A DNA stretch of 64,000 nucleotides from Mesorhabditis belari (lineage: Eukaryota; Nematoda; Chromadorea; Rhabditida; Rhabditidae): NCBI GenBank assembly GCA_958450365.1, contig CAUEEP010000733.1, positions 1,178,001 to 1,242,000 of the forward strand, read 5' to 3'. The notes below the pieces were generated by a model, which saw only the letters and a list, made by a program, of their open reading frames with translations, was not told the origin of the DNA and ran no database searches. Below are positions 22,122 to 32,627 of the stretch, one piece after another. The position numbers were made by a program, and so were the translations under genes. How positions within the stretch are numbered: position 1 is the first letter of the stretch; each line of letters begins with the position of its first letter.

Positions 22122-24819
22122 CTCAAATAAGACTAGTTTTTGTAATGATTATCTTCAATGTCAGTGGCTTTTATTATATATAAACGCGCTTCTGTTGCGC
22201 TTTGCTTTCTTTCTTTCTTTTTATCATTTCCTTCCTCCAGCTCTCACTAACTATGCACTTTCTTTTAGAATATCATTCTTGATGCATTTTCTTTCGACAG
22301 ACATTTGCGATTTGTCAAAAGCCAAAAGGCTGACCACTTTTTGCAAAAGCACTAAAAAATTTATCGGGTTTTTCTTAATTTCGGGCATTTTGGCTCCTCT
22401 TTTCCCTGATCACTTTTTACAAGGTCATCTGTAAGAAATTTTTGGGGTTTTCTTTCGCAAGTTTTTCCTTTACTATGCGATTTTTTTTGTCCTTTGAGCT
22501 GATCACTTTTTACAGGACTATAAAAAAAATTAGACAGAAAAACTGATCCATGAGTCTTGGGACTAATAGATAAGCGCCAAAATTGCTTTGAGCTTTTCTC
22601 GTATGAAAGTATTCTCTTTTTTGGAAGGATTTCTTCTTCTTAAAGAATTGAGGCTCTCCTCTACATATACAATAAATAGCTTTTATCTTTTAGCAGTTAC
22701 GATTCCCGTTTAATAAACTCTGCAATAATTGTCAAAGTTATTTTTTGTTATATTTTATTTGCTGTTTGTTGTTTCTTGCTTATTGAATGAAATATGTTAG
22801 ATTCCACTAAAAAAACTTAGAAACCAAGAATAGCTCTTAAAATTCTTTCAGAAATGTTTCAAATTTTGCACAAAAAATTACTATTTGATAATTTGAGGCA
22901 ACAAGAAGCTCGCGGCTACACTATTAGTCGACTAAATTTACTAATAATTTTTCGTCGACCGCCGGCTAATTGTCGGTTAATGCATTTTCTAAAAAGCGCT
23001 CTAAATCCCCTCAAAATTTCAATCTATTCAATCAACGAGAAAATTGTTATTAACAAAAATTTCATTTTCCTTTGAATGTAAATTTGCATCTACAGCATTT
23101 ACATTGCGTACGCAAATTTGCATTTAAAAGAGCGGTGAATTTACGGTAACTCTTTTGCTTGGCGCCTTTTAGAAAACGCGTTAGTCACAAGGAACACACT
23201 CTAATTGTAACTAGATCTGTGAAAAACTTGGATACTTCAAAGAGAATCTGCATCCTCACCAAAGATGGAGAACTGTTGGCCAGCCAGCCAGATCATCGCA
23301 ATGCTGCCCTTCAAGTCGGCTTTCACCTCTGCTCTGTCCTATAATGCTTACGGCACTCTGGGAGGTGACTTCTTTGCTTTCATGGTACCTCGAGTTTGAA
23401 TTGTCATAGCTTTCACCTCAAAACTTACTTTAAAAAACTAAAAATTTTAGTTTTAGTATGTCTTACGCTTTATTTCTCGGCGAATCGAAGTCGACCCGTG
23501 CGATGGAGAGAGAAAAATCGTCTGAAACGTCTTCTCCTCGCACAACAAAGCTATTGGGTTGTCCAGTTATGAATGCGCGTTTTTACTATTTTGTAAATTT
23601 CTCAAGATATCGAACAGATGTAGATGAGTGTTATATATCATTCGAAAGCTGAAGAACTCCTCTACATTTTGGAATAAAAAAGTTTTCGAATTCATTCAAC
23701 TTTTTGGGAAATTGACTGCACGAAGGGAAAGGTCGTTTTCGAAAAAACCCATTTCAGCTTAGCTATTCCTCAAGTTTTATGGTGTAAAATAACCGCCCAG
23801 AAAAGTAAAGATGCTCTGAAATTGTTATGTTTTAAAAAAAGTTGTATTGATATATCTATTGGCCAAACAACAAACGGTTAACTCAATTTGAGCGGAGCCA
23901 AAACTTGATCCAAAGGCACCCTTCCATTTTTTGGTCACCTCTTCTTCTGTGCAGTCAATTTGCCCAAAAGCTAGACAAATTCAAAAGCTTTTTATATCAA
24001 AATGTAGAGGAGATCTTCAGCTTTCGAATAATACTCATATAAATCTTTTTCTTGATTTCGGTATCTTGAGAAATTTACAAAATAGTAAAAAACGCGCATT
24101 CATAACTGGACAACCCAATACATAAAACTTTTGTTTTCCTTTCAATTTGAGCTTCTATTCAAATGATTAACAAATGGCAGATGAAAGTTTTTTTTAAATC
24201 AGCTAAAGCCTAGTCTAAGTTTTACTTAAAACCATCGTTTTTATTTGAGACTTTTGCTTAATATCTTCTACTTACATACATTCTTCTTTGTCTTTGATTT
24301 ATTTGGATAAATCAAAAGTTTAAACAATTTATTATTACAGAGTTAAGTCATAATGAAAAGAAAGAGACAAAACTAAAGCTTTGTAAAGTGAAATGAGCTT
24401 CTGAATTCTGGTTTTTCGTTTTTCATTTTTCGAACGCTTAACTCACTGCAATTAAAGAAACAGAAATCAATTTCAAATAACTGCTACTTTCACGTTTCTC
24501 AAATTACAAAAGTTTTTGAAATGAAAATCTCAAGTCCAACATTTGAAATTTCAAAAACACTTGTGTCTGTTTAAAAGAACAAAATTAGTAACACATATAT
24601 TTGAACTTTTCTTTGACTACAAGCGAAAATCACCGAGAAATCCCCAGTGCCCATTATCTCGTTTACTTGTTTTTGACGTTTTTGAGAAGAAAACGGTCAA
24701 CGAAGACAAGCAAAACATAAACCCGACTTTTTTCGCTGTAATTAAAGTCCATATGGTAAAGAAAAGAAATGTTTCCGTTTCATTTTTATTCCCAACATTA
24801 GCCAAAGCTTTTCGAAGCT
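22122..24819. other. Intergenic, no supported gene; holds one mariner-type MITE
   Basis: Apart from the MITE at 23552-24120, I see only short frames. A 62-codon frame at 23159-23344 (RKRVSHKEHTLIVTR, CILTKDGELLAS) faintly recalls LAMTOR4 but in shuffled order and without splice support. GAATTTACGGTA near 23145 resembles one end of the TACCGTAAAT MITEs, with no partner found. Confidence 0.4.
23552..24120. mobile_element. Mariner-type MITE with TTGGGTTGTCCAGTTATGAA termini
   Basis: TA-flanked, 569 bp. The left end TTGGGTTGTCCAGTTATGAA and the right end TTCATAACTGGACAACCCAA are perfect inverted repeats and extend imperfectly for about 130 bp. TTGGGTTGTCC-type ends are characteristic of mariner elements. 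No transposase is encoded. Confidence 0.8.
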
Positions 24820-27800
24820 ATGAACTCCGATTTTCAAAGCAAGGTGATCTACGGTAGCTGTGCTTTGGGACTCTTGGCAAATGGACTGCTTCTGTTTTTC
24901 ATTTACACCGACAAATCGGTAAGCTTTTTAGCCGTAAAGATGCTAAAAGCAATGATTTCTTAAAAAAATTTACAAACTTAAAGGTACCGACAGGTTTCAT
25001 TTTGTTGTGTCGGTAATTGGGCTGACCTTATAAACTCCACTATATGTTTTAAAAAGAATATGCGAAATGCAAGGAAAACTTGAATTATCACTTAAAAAAT
25101 GAAAATTTTCAGCCTTCTCTGAATATCCTTTTTTTCTGGCTGATACCAGGGATACTATACGGATATTCAGATATCGGAAATTGCCGGTACCTTTAAGCAA
25201 ACTTAACCTACAAACTCCAGAAAGGTAAACCTGACTTTTTGGCCTACTTCAAATAAAATACCGTAAATACTGTAATAGTACCCCACCCCCATAATGACGG
25301 TGGGGAGTGCTGCGTAGTCTAGCTTTCGACGCGTTTTTCTCGAGACTGGTTTATGCTACAATGCGCGCTTAGGTATTAAAAAATAACCCTAAATTTCAGC
25401 TATTTTTTGATACAAAAGACGCATTTTTTGAAAGTACGGGCGCTTGGGAAAAAATGAAATACTAAAAAACTTTTGCGACTACGCGACTGTACGAGGGAGG
25501 TGGGGTACTATTACAGTACTTACGATAAGTAATAGGTTGTGGTTTTAATTCTAAAAGTTCGAATTGATTTTCCTAACACTTTTACTTTCAAGCTTTTAAC
25601 TGTTTTTGTTTGGCCTAGGATTTTGATTATAACAAAAAAACGAAACCATTACTTTTTGAAGTTATTCCAACATGTAAAATTTTGCTGTTTCGATTCCCCA
25701 AATCAATTAAGAGTTCAAGACAAAATAAATCTCTGATTTGTTGCTAATAAAGATTTGAAGAAAATTTCGGCAAGCAAAAGAAAATAAATTTAGCGCCCAG
25801 GCAATGGCTACCAACGAATTTTGGCAATCATCACCTTTTACAACATCTACTACAGTTTGGTGCACTGTATCACCGATATGGTTATTTTTGTTTGGCTCTA
25901 AATAAAAACATCGAATTCAGGGCTTTGTCACCGAACGAGACGGATTCATAATGTTTAGCAAAACATTCAGTAAATTTCATTATTGGTGGGCGTCGACGAT
26001 GGCCACTCTGGTAAGCAAAGCAATTTACAGCACAGCAATTTACAACTAAATTCACACAATTCAACAACCTTTTTCTCAGTAATACACTCTAGTTTTTTAC
26101 AGTGTTCCGTAAGCATAAAGATCATAACAAATGTTCTTTTCAAAGCTGTTCTTTTCAAGATTTACGTGGACGCATTCACGATGTCCATCTCGTTGTTGTT
26201 GATTCATGGTCTGTACCGTTATGCGACAATAACCGGGTTAGTAACTTAAAAGCTATTTTAAAGCTATTTTAGAGCTTAATATTTTTTCTAATTCAATTTA
26301 GTTGAAGCACATAAAAAGTTTCAAGTTTCAAATGTTTCAAAATAATGTTTAGCCGTTGGCTGGCGCTGTTCCAGCGATGGAAATTTATCGTCTGCATCGT
26401 GATCGCTCACTTTTTTTTTCGGTATTTGTTGGTGTGCCGATTTCATGTACTTAATGAGTGTTTGTTTTCGTTTTTTTTAATTCATTTTATTATTTATTTT
26501 CAGCCAACACCAGAGAGAAGCCGTCAAAGCAGAGAATCCCTTCTTCGGATGTACAACGTGAGCGTGGACCAACTCGGGTATATGGGCCCGATTTATATGG
26601 TTTGTAGAAGTTAATTTATATATGAAATTTATTCATTTAAAGTTTTAATTCGAAAATTCAACAGAAAAAAAGCTTGATTTCTGAGGTAATAGCAGAGATT
26701 AGACAAATCAAATCCAACCGTCAATAGATGTAAAACGGATAAATCTTCAAAATGGCATTATATTTTTGGAATTCTCTTTTTGATCATTAGTTAATACCGT
26801 ATTTTCTCTAATAGTAGTGCACCCCGGCGAGCCGAGTTGATGACTATTTTACGGTTTCGAAGCTTTTGCAGAAGCTCAACACTCTAATCCCCCACAAGAT
26901 CCTATCGTCAGCTACATTTTCCGACCCCACATCGATAGGTTCTGATAAGCGGTTCTCGAGATTTCGAGGAATTTAGGCGACGCTCAGGGTGCACTACTAT
27001 TAGAGAAAATACGGTAATTTCAAGTTGCGATAAAGCTTAAAAATGATATTCAGTTAACGAATTCAAATGGAGACATGGATGTTCTTTGGTCAAACGTCTT
27101 TGGAACTCTTGCTTGCTTTTCGGTTCTCTCCATTCTCTATATAGCGATTTGCATTTTGGGATTTAGACTGTAAGTTGAAGACGTTCTTTTATGTTAATTG
27201 ATGATTTGCTCATCAATTTAGAACTCGTTTCATTCGTGCCTCGATCATCAGCGAAAGGGCTAAAAAGATGAACTTTCAGCTGATGCGGCTGTTCATAATT
27301 CAAGTGAATCAAAAACGATATTAGTATTTTTTCAAAATGAACTATTGATTTATTTATAAAACATGTTAACATTAAACGAGAATCATTTAAAGCATTAGTT
27401 TATCTTATCTCCACTTACTAAATCACCGCTAGGCCGTGGCCCCATTGTTGTTCGAGTACTTGCCCAGCTTCCTAAATGTCTATGCCGGTCCTTTGTGCTT
27501 TATGGGGTTTCCATTCTACGCCGATTTGGGATATTATATTCCGATATTTGTCTCATTCTATCCTTTCATGGATGCACTTATGGTATTTGTCGGCTTCAGG
27601 GTTTGTGTTTTTCAAGTTGCCTGTTAGAAATCGATTCCATGATACAGCTTAAAGGACTTGAAAACAACTTTTCTTTATTTATCATTTAAAAACTTAGATA
27701 AACGTAAGTTCTAAAAACATTCAAATACAAATACGAAAGCAATTGATGAGTCAAAACAAAGTTCCCAGTTTCTTTTAGGACTATCGAAATCGTTTCCTCT

Positions 27801-27880
27801 CGTCTCGTGTCTTCAGAGTGGCGAAATTGTTGAAAGGATCGAAGATTTTTGCATCTTACGCTTCGGAAAATCAAAATTAA
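24820..27880 (+). CDS. Serpentine (7TM) chemoreceptor, 10 exons
   Basis: Exons 24820-24918, 25794-25880, 25921-26010, 26160-26236, 26353-26446, 26504-26599, 27054-27169, 27222-27303, 27433-27600 and 27779-27880 join in phase to about 336 residues. Hydrophobic segments include YGSCALGLLANGLLLFFIY (TM1), ILAIITFYNIYYSLV (TM2), FTMSISLLLIHGLYRYATIT (TM3 with a DRY-like LYRY), KFIVCIVIAHFFFRYLLV (TM4), NVFGTLACFSVLSILYIAIC (TM5), and two in AVAPLLFEYLPSFLNVYAGP to FYPFMDALMVFVGFR (TM6-7). The tail RDYRNRFLSSRVFRVAKLL fits nematode Str-superfamily receptors (srd/srh/str type). Such receptors sense odours or tastes at the cilia of sensory neurons; the ligand is unknown. MITEs lie in introns 1 and 6. 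The exon 4 acceptor (TTCTTTTCAAG) is the least certain. Confidence 0.8.
25259..25527. mobile_element. MITE with TACCGTAAATACTGTAATAG termini
   Basis: TA-flanked, 269 bp, with left end TACCGTAAATACTGTAATAG then TACCCCACCCCC, and right end GGTGGGGTACTATTACAGTA then CTTACGATA. The termini match the pogo-type element at 14493-15528, of which this is probably a non-autonomous relative. It lies in intron 1 of the chemoreceptor. A right-end fragment of the same element is at 42373-42452. Confidence 0.8.
26795..27016. mobile_element. MITE with perfect 30-bp TIRs
   Basis: TA-flanked, 222 bp. The left end TACCGTATTTTCTCTAATAG continues to TAGTGCACCC; the right end is its exact reverse complement. The start resembles the other TACCGTA elements but the inner part differs. 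It lies in intron 6 of the chemoreceptor. The perfect repeats suggest a recent insertion. Confidence 0.85.
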
Positions 27881-28366
27881 ACGAATAAATATGTTTTGTG
27901 CCTACATTCCTCAAACCTCGTCCAATATAGAATTCGGAAACTTATCAGCCCGATGATAGCGGTGATGTCAATTGCACGATCATTTGCAGTATGCTGGAGA
28001 GTTTATCATCCAAACTAGCATATTTGCAGTACTCTTAATTCAAGCCGATTCCAAGTATTTGTGATTACAAGCTGATTATAGTTTTTTTGTCTGTCCACTT
28101 TATTTTACCGTCGATTCAGCCAGATTCATTGTGTTTTATTGAACGTTTTGTATATTTATTGGGCATAACTAAAATCAATTGGTGACGCTAACAGACAGTC
28201 AGACAGGTTTTCAACATTACATAATACCAGATTTATTTGCAAACGATTTTATAAGGAAACGAGGGGAATCTGGCAAAAACCTATACAAATGGGAAGACAT
28301 TGATGGTCTAAATAATATTAAATAATAAATATTGCACTGATTAAACGGGAAAAAACGCAAAGAAAA

Positions 28367-29292
28367 TTAGGATAATTGGTCATTGGATTGCCAAATGTAA
28401 ATGATTAGAGCATAAGAACGGATGCCGTTGGCACTGTGTAAGACAGAACTTCTTTCAACAATCAAAATGAAGCAATCGTTTTCTTTATAAAAAGCCTGGC
28501 GATAAGTGCTTGCCAAACCCACTGCTTTCTTTTTCATTTGTCTCACCACAGCAGGTATCATATCGTTTTGCACTTTGCTGCTGAGTGGGAAAAATGTGGT
28601 GATGTGTTCGAAGACGGTTTGAAGGTTTGTGTAATAGGAAGCAAAATGCAAAATTGCTTGCGGGTCTTTTCCCGGGAATCCGCTTTTTCGAATCCAGCCC
28701 AATATTCCGCCAAAAGCTTCTACGTCTGCCACGAACATCTTGAAGTGACACGAGGGCAAAGCGTGCATGATTGGGCCTATATTTCTCCAGCCATACATTT
28801 GTTTGCAATCTATTGACGTGTTTGCAATCTATTGACCTTTGTGACGTGCATATCCAAAGACATCTCGTCGATGTACTTGACGCCTTGGAAAGAGTCCACG
28901 AGTTTTTGTCCAGTTTGTGAACTTTCAACCATCTTCACCGACTTCCCTTGATGTAATGAAGACCGAATAAAGAATTCTTTAACAAAGACGATTTTCTGCG
29001 TAAATCCCCGGTAAAATACGTTTTCTAACTCGCATCGAAATGTGTCCTTTTCAAGCGCGATGCCGATTCTGCCGGTTTGCTTTATTTCATGGTCGTCATC
29101 TTCAAACTCTTCAGGCATAATTTCAAGCAAGTCGATCGCTTTCCCCAGTGGTCCATTACGGAGAATCCAATGTCGGGTCGATCGATTCACTCGCAACAAC
29201 TTTATTGAGCTTCCTCCATCTAATTTCTCAAAAGCTTTTCCGACCAGTTCGCATGGTAGGGCAAACAGGAGAGAATGTTTAGAAAAAGGCAT
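28367..29292 (-). pseudogene. Broken F-box protein gene
   Basis: The N-terminal half (29292-28810) is open and begins MPFSKHSLLFALPCELVGKA, an F-box, matching the intact paralogue at 43789-44850. The C-terminal half (SCHFKMFVADVEAF ... IYIWQSNDQLS) lies downstream in another frame (about 28790-28367). About 46 codons present in the paralogue are missing between them and the reading frame is shifted. An 18-base direct repeat, TGTTTGCAATCTATTGAC, marks the break near 28800-28835. Flanking DNA on both sides is also shared with 43285-45204, so this is one half of a segmental duplication. Confidence 0.8.
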
Positions 29293-29626
29293 AACTGGGA
29301 AAGTGTTTTAATAAAAGAATGGTTGATACCGTTGAGTCAATCCATCATTAGGCAGATAATACGAGGGTGAATTGATTAGCTGATGGCTTTTTGTGTAATT
29401 GAATATTCTCTGCGCCTTTTTCTATCCAATTCCTGTCTACGTTTCACTCCATTCTTCATTTTACCCATTGGCAACTTGTTTCATAATGTTTTGATTGTTT
29501 TTGTCTTTTTTCGACCTATCAAACCAAGACAGATTAGGAAATTTGCATATAAATTCTGGGAAACGATATCCCGCCGAGAAACGCAGATTTGGGTTTAAAA
29601 AAATAAACCCAGTGAATTTTTCTTTA

Positions 29627-30386
29627 TTATATATGAATGATACAAAGAGCAACAATCAAAAAGATGAGACCGGTAATGAACGTTGATAAAATGGCAATTA
29701 GGAGAATACTCAGAGAACCAATTCTCGATACTCGGGAAATCGTTGAAAAAGTCGACTCGTTGCTAAGTTTTGATGTCCCGGAAAGTTGGCTTATCTGAAA
29801 ATGAAAAATTCGGTAGATTGTAAATTGGACCACCATTCATTTTCATCATGTCCACCAACCGTTCTCCCTTCTTCGAGTCGAACTTTTCGTTGTTCTGACG
29901 CCTGAGGTGGTCCGAAAGCAATTTGCTCTTGAAGAGCGGCAAAGTCGAGCTCCTCAAGGTTTCGCTTCTAAGCAACGATTTATTCTTTCATTCATAACTT
30001 TTACAAAAACATTTCCATTTCTTTGGTGGAATTTTCTCAACTTTTTCTTATAAAAGTTTCAAAGTTAAAAGATTTTTAGTCAGAAAGTTGCAAAATGTCC
30101 ATGAATCCCTTTGCTATCATGTTCAACATCAGAATTTATGTAGTAGTAGCTTAGTAGTAACAGCTTAGTAGTAACAAGCTACTAAAAAGTTAACTATTGA
30201 AGAGTTGAAACTTTTGAAATGCTGAGATTTGTAATACATAGGCAAAAGTTGTTAGTTAACAAGATTCTAACATCAAAATTTTCAAAATTATCTTCACACT
30301 ACCTGTTCACTCGTTGACGGATTCACTTCATTCAAATGTGATGGAGTGTTGTGTAAGTAGAGATTTTGAGCGGTTGAAGGTTCCAT
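29627..30386 (-). CDS. Small single-pass membrane protein, 3 exons
   Basis: Exon 1 (30386-30303) starts MEPSTAQNLYLHNTPSHLNE. Exon 2 (29967 to 29834 or 29831) reads KRNLEELDFAALQEQIAFGP and further acidic residues. Exon 3 (29762-29627) reads STFSTISRVSRIGSLSILLI then AILSTFITGLIFLIVALCII, HI and stop. The protein of about 115 residues therefore ends in a transmembrane helix, like a tail-anchored protein. No family is recognised. The exon 2/3 junction is uncertain: two donors three bases apart fit equally and the nearer TTTTCAG acceptor would create a stop. Only exon 3 is copied at 45064-45204. Confidence 0.5.
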
Positions 30387-31186
30387 TTCAGTGAAGAATT
30401 TGCAAATGGGTCGAATGGACAATGAAAAGTTGAGAGTTAGAATTGCGTTTGGCTCAAGATTTCTTGATCACGACCTCAATGAACAAGATTTCTTGAAATG
30501 ATCGCTTGTTTTGAGATTCTTTCCTATTATTTTAAGGAAATCGAGAGAGATAAGAACTTCGCGAACTTTATCAAAAATAGGAAGCCAAGGACTCCCGGTT
30601 CGCGCTGAACTGAAGAGAACGAACCGAACTGTCATCAGGTCTCATTCTTGGATCTCCAAACTAGAAAAATTCAGAGTTTGTCTGTGTGGAAACAGAAGGA
30701 ATACGCACTTTACTTTGATCAATCAAAAGCTTCCAAGAGGACGAGTGAAAAAGTTTCACTATTCGACAACTTTCAACTTGTTTCCAATAGGATACTGATA
30801 GAAAATCAAGACAATTTTATATTATAGTCTTTTCTTTTTTAATGTTTTTTCAAAAATTTGGTTAATTGAAGCAAATACATATTTGCTCAACAATCAGCCG
30901 ATAATTGTTTCATAACTTTCTTTTGAACTTTGTTTTGAACTCTTTCAGAGTTGAACGAAATAAAATGAAATGCATGATCTATCTTTAAAAACAATGATAA
31001 AGTATTACTCTGTCTCTACATACACAAAATTTCGGAAACTTTGTGTTTTTTTCCAGTTGGATACCGAAAAAAAATTGGAAATTTGACTGATAATAGAGGC
31101 AGCTCAATATTTCTGTTCCGAACTTATTCCTTGAGTTTTTGTTTTTAAAAAGTTTGTGTTGTTTTAGCCATTGAGTCAAGAATTTA

Positions 31187-31522
31187 TTAACACATTCACG
31201 ACGAAGGGACCCACACGGTGGGCCCTTAAGTGATTAGACGCGTGGGATGAAGGGATCCATATCGTGGGTCCTTCGATTTTTTGCTACCCTGAGTCATCAG
31301 ATCGAATTTCGAGTCAAACTTTGTGAGAATACCGAATCGATAGTAGGGAACCCAAATTCGGTGTTAGATTTTTAAAAAAATGTCTCCCTGGCAAGATTTT
31401 GTGCTTTTTTTGACTGGATGATATGGCGCAGACGTCTCAGACATCCCAGACGTCCCGTCTCGCTCTCGACTCTCGTCCCAGCCGGCAGTTTTGTGAAAAC
31501 GGTCTCGTCGTGAATGTGTTAA
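31187..31522. mobile_element. piggyBac-type MITE (TTAA target site)
   Basis: Bounded by TTAA on both sides, with inverted ends CACATTCACGACGA and TCGTCGTGAATGTG. TTAA duplication is the mark of piggyBac elements. The 336-bp interior is non-coding, with smaller inverted motifs (GGGACCCACACGGTGGGCCC). Confidence 0.75.
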
Positions 31523-31638
31523 ATAGATTTAATATAGGAAGAAACTCTCAAGTATACAACGTCTTGCAGCATCCATGAGGTTCTATTTCGAATCTTCTAA
31601 TGACAAAAAGAATTGATAAATAGAAAAGAGAAAGAAAT

Positions 31639-31723
31639 TGTTTAACTGAAACTTGATATAATTTGATCTGTAATTGATCTCTAATCCCGGCTAGATGAGG
31701 GGAAAGCTTGAGGAAGCCTCTAA
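31639..31723 (+). pseudogene. Orphan copy of the first exon of the gene at 56775-60578
   Basis: About 85 bp match, in inverted orientation, the upstream region and first codons of the gene starting at 60578. Both share AATCCCGGCTAGATGAGGGG and encode MRGKLEEAS. Here the frame meets a stop or a GTGAAC sequence directly afterwards and nothing downstream resembles the rest of that gene. Confidence 0.6.
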
Positions 31724-32507
31724 GCAGGTGAACCTCGGATAAGGGCTGAGCCCCACAGAGTTCCAGATTCATAAGAATCGTTGTTCTTTATGGCCAGCTT
31801 TTCTCGCGAAGGGAAATTTCTTTTTGATATGGAAGAGTTACAACCTAAAATAAACAATGAAAAAGATCTCTCCTTTGAATCGAAAGCCCAACATTGAGTG
31901 GCCAAATCATCTCTAAAAATAAACATTTCTTTTACTTTTCCCTTACACACATTTCTTTTGGAGTGTTCTTAAGTAGTTCGAGTCGGTTCCCATCTTTTAG
32001 GTGTCTCCACATCTCTTGGCTCTCAATCGTCATTTGATTGAGTCAAAGTTTCAGTTCATTTGCATTTTAAAATTTGTCAAAGAGTTATCTCAGAAAAAGT
32101 CAAAGAATTACTGATAACTTGAGTCAAAAAATGAATCAGGTTAAAAGTTAAACGGGAAACAAGGTACTCGAGAAGAGAAAGGGGGAATTCGTTCCAAAAA
32201 TTTACGACATTGTTTTTTGCAGAATTTATTAGGAAGAAGACAAAATAAAAAGGAAATCAAGAAAAGGAAAAAGAAGAGGAAAAAAAATTTTTAAAATTGA
32301 GCCTTTTGATAAGATTTACGACCAGATACATTCTTTACACCAAAAAAAAAATTGTTGGTTGTCGAAAAATGTTTGGGAAAACTCGTGAATCGTTTAATGG
32401 TTAGGGATTCAAGAGTCTCGAATCAAATTAGTAAAATATTCATATATTCATTCAAGCAGCTACATGTGTAACCTAAAAATTTTGACATATGAAATTCTCT
32501 ATTTCAG

Positions 32508-32627
32508 GCGGTGATCCTCAGTGTCTCATTGTGCCCAATAGCCGCTTTCTATTCTTTTACAAATGATCGACTGCCGATACGATATTTCGATACACAGGAA
32601 AGTGGCTGTTATTTTAAAGATTGATTC
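32508..32627 (+). pseudogene. Orphan terminal exon of a membrane-protein gene
   Basis: After a CTATTTCAG acceptor lies an exon-like stretch whose counterpart in the right arm (54176 downwards, minus strand) lies next to exons of a membrane protein (54361-54660). Here those upstream exons are absent, so this copy is isolated. Two frames are open: GDPQCLIVPNSRFLFFYK, which fits the phase of the right-arm exons, and AVILSVSLCPIAAFYSFTND, which looks like a membrane segment. Confidence 0.5.

Larger units (their letters stand above)
30387..32420. other. Intergenic with a piggyBac-type MITE and an orphan exon copy
   Basis: Besides the two elements listed separately, a 95-codon frame at 30511-30798 lacks any recognisable feature. 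A purine-rich stretch (GAAGAAG...GGAAAAAGAAGAGG) lies at 32230-32290. No gene is supported. Confidence 0.4.

Noticed and set aside
23159..23344. LAMTOR4-like protein
   Set aside because: EHTLIVT and KDGELLAS recall LAMTOR4 motifs, but they are in reversed order, the frame is short and no splice partners are found. Similar EHTLVT codons at 12097 and near 9510 show that it is a recurring short repeat.
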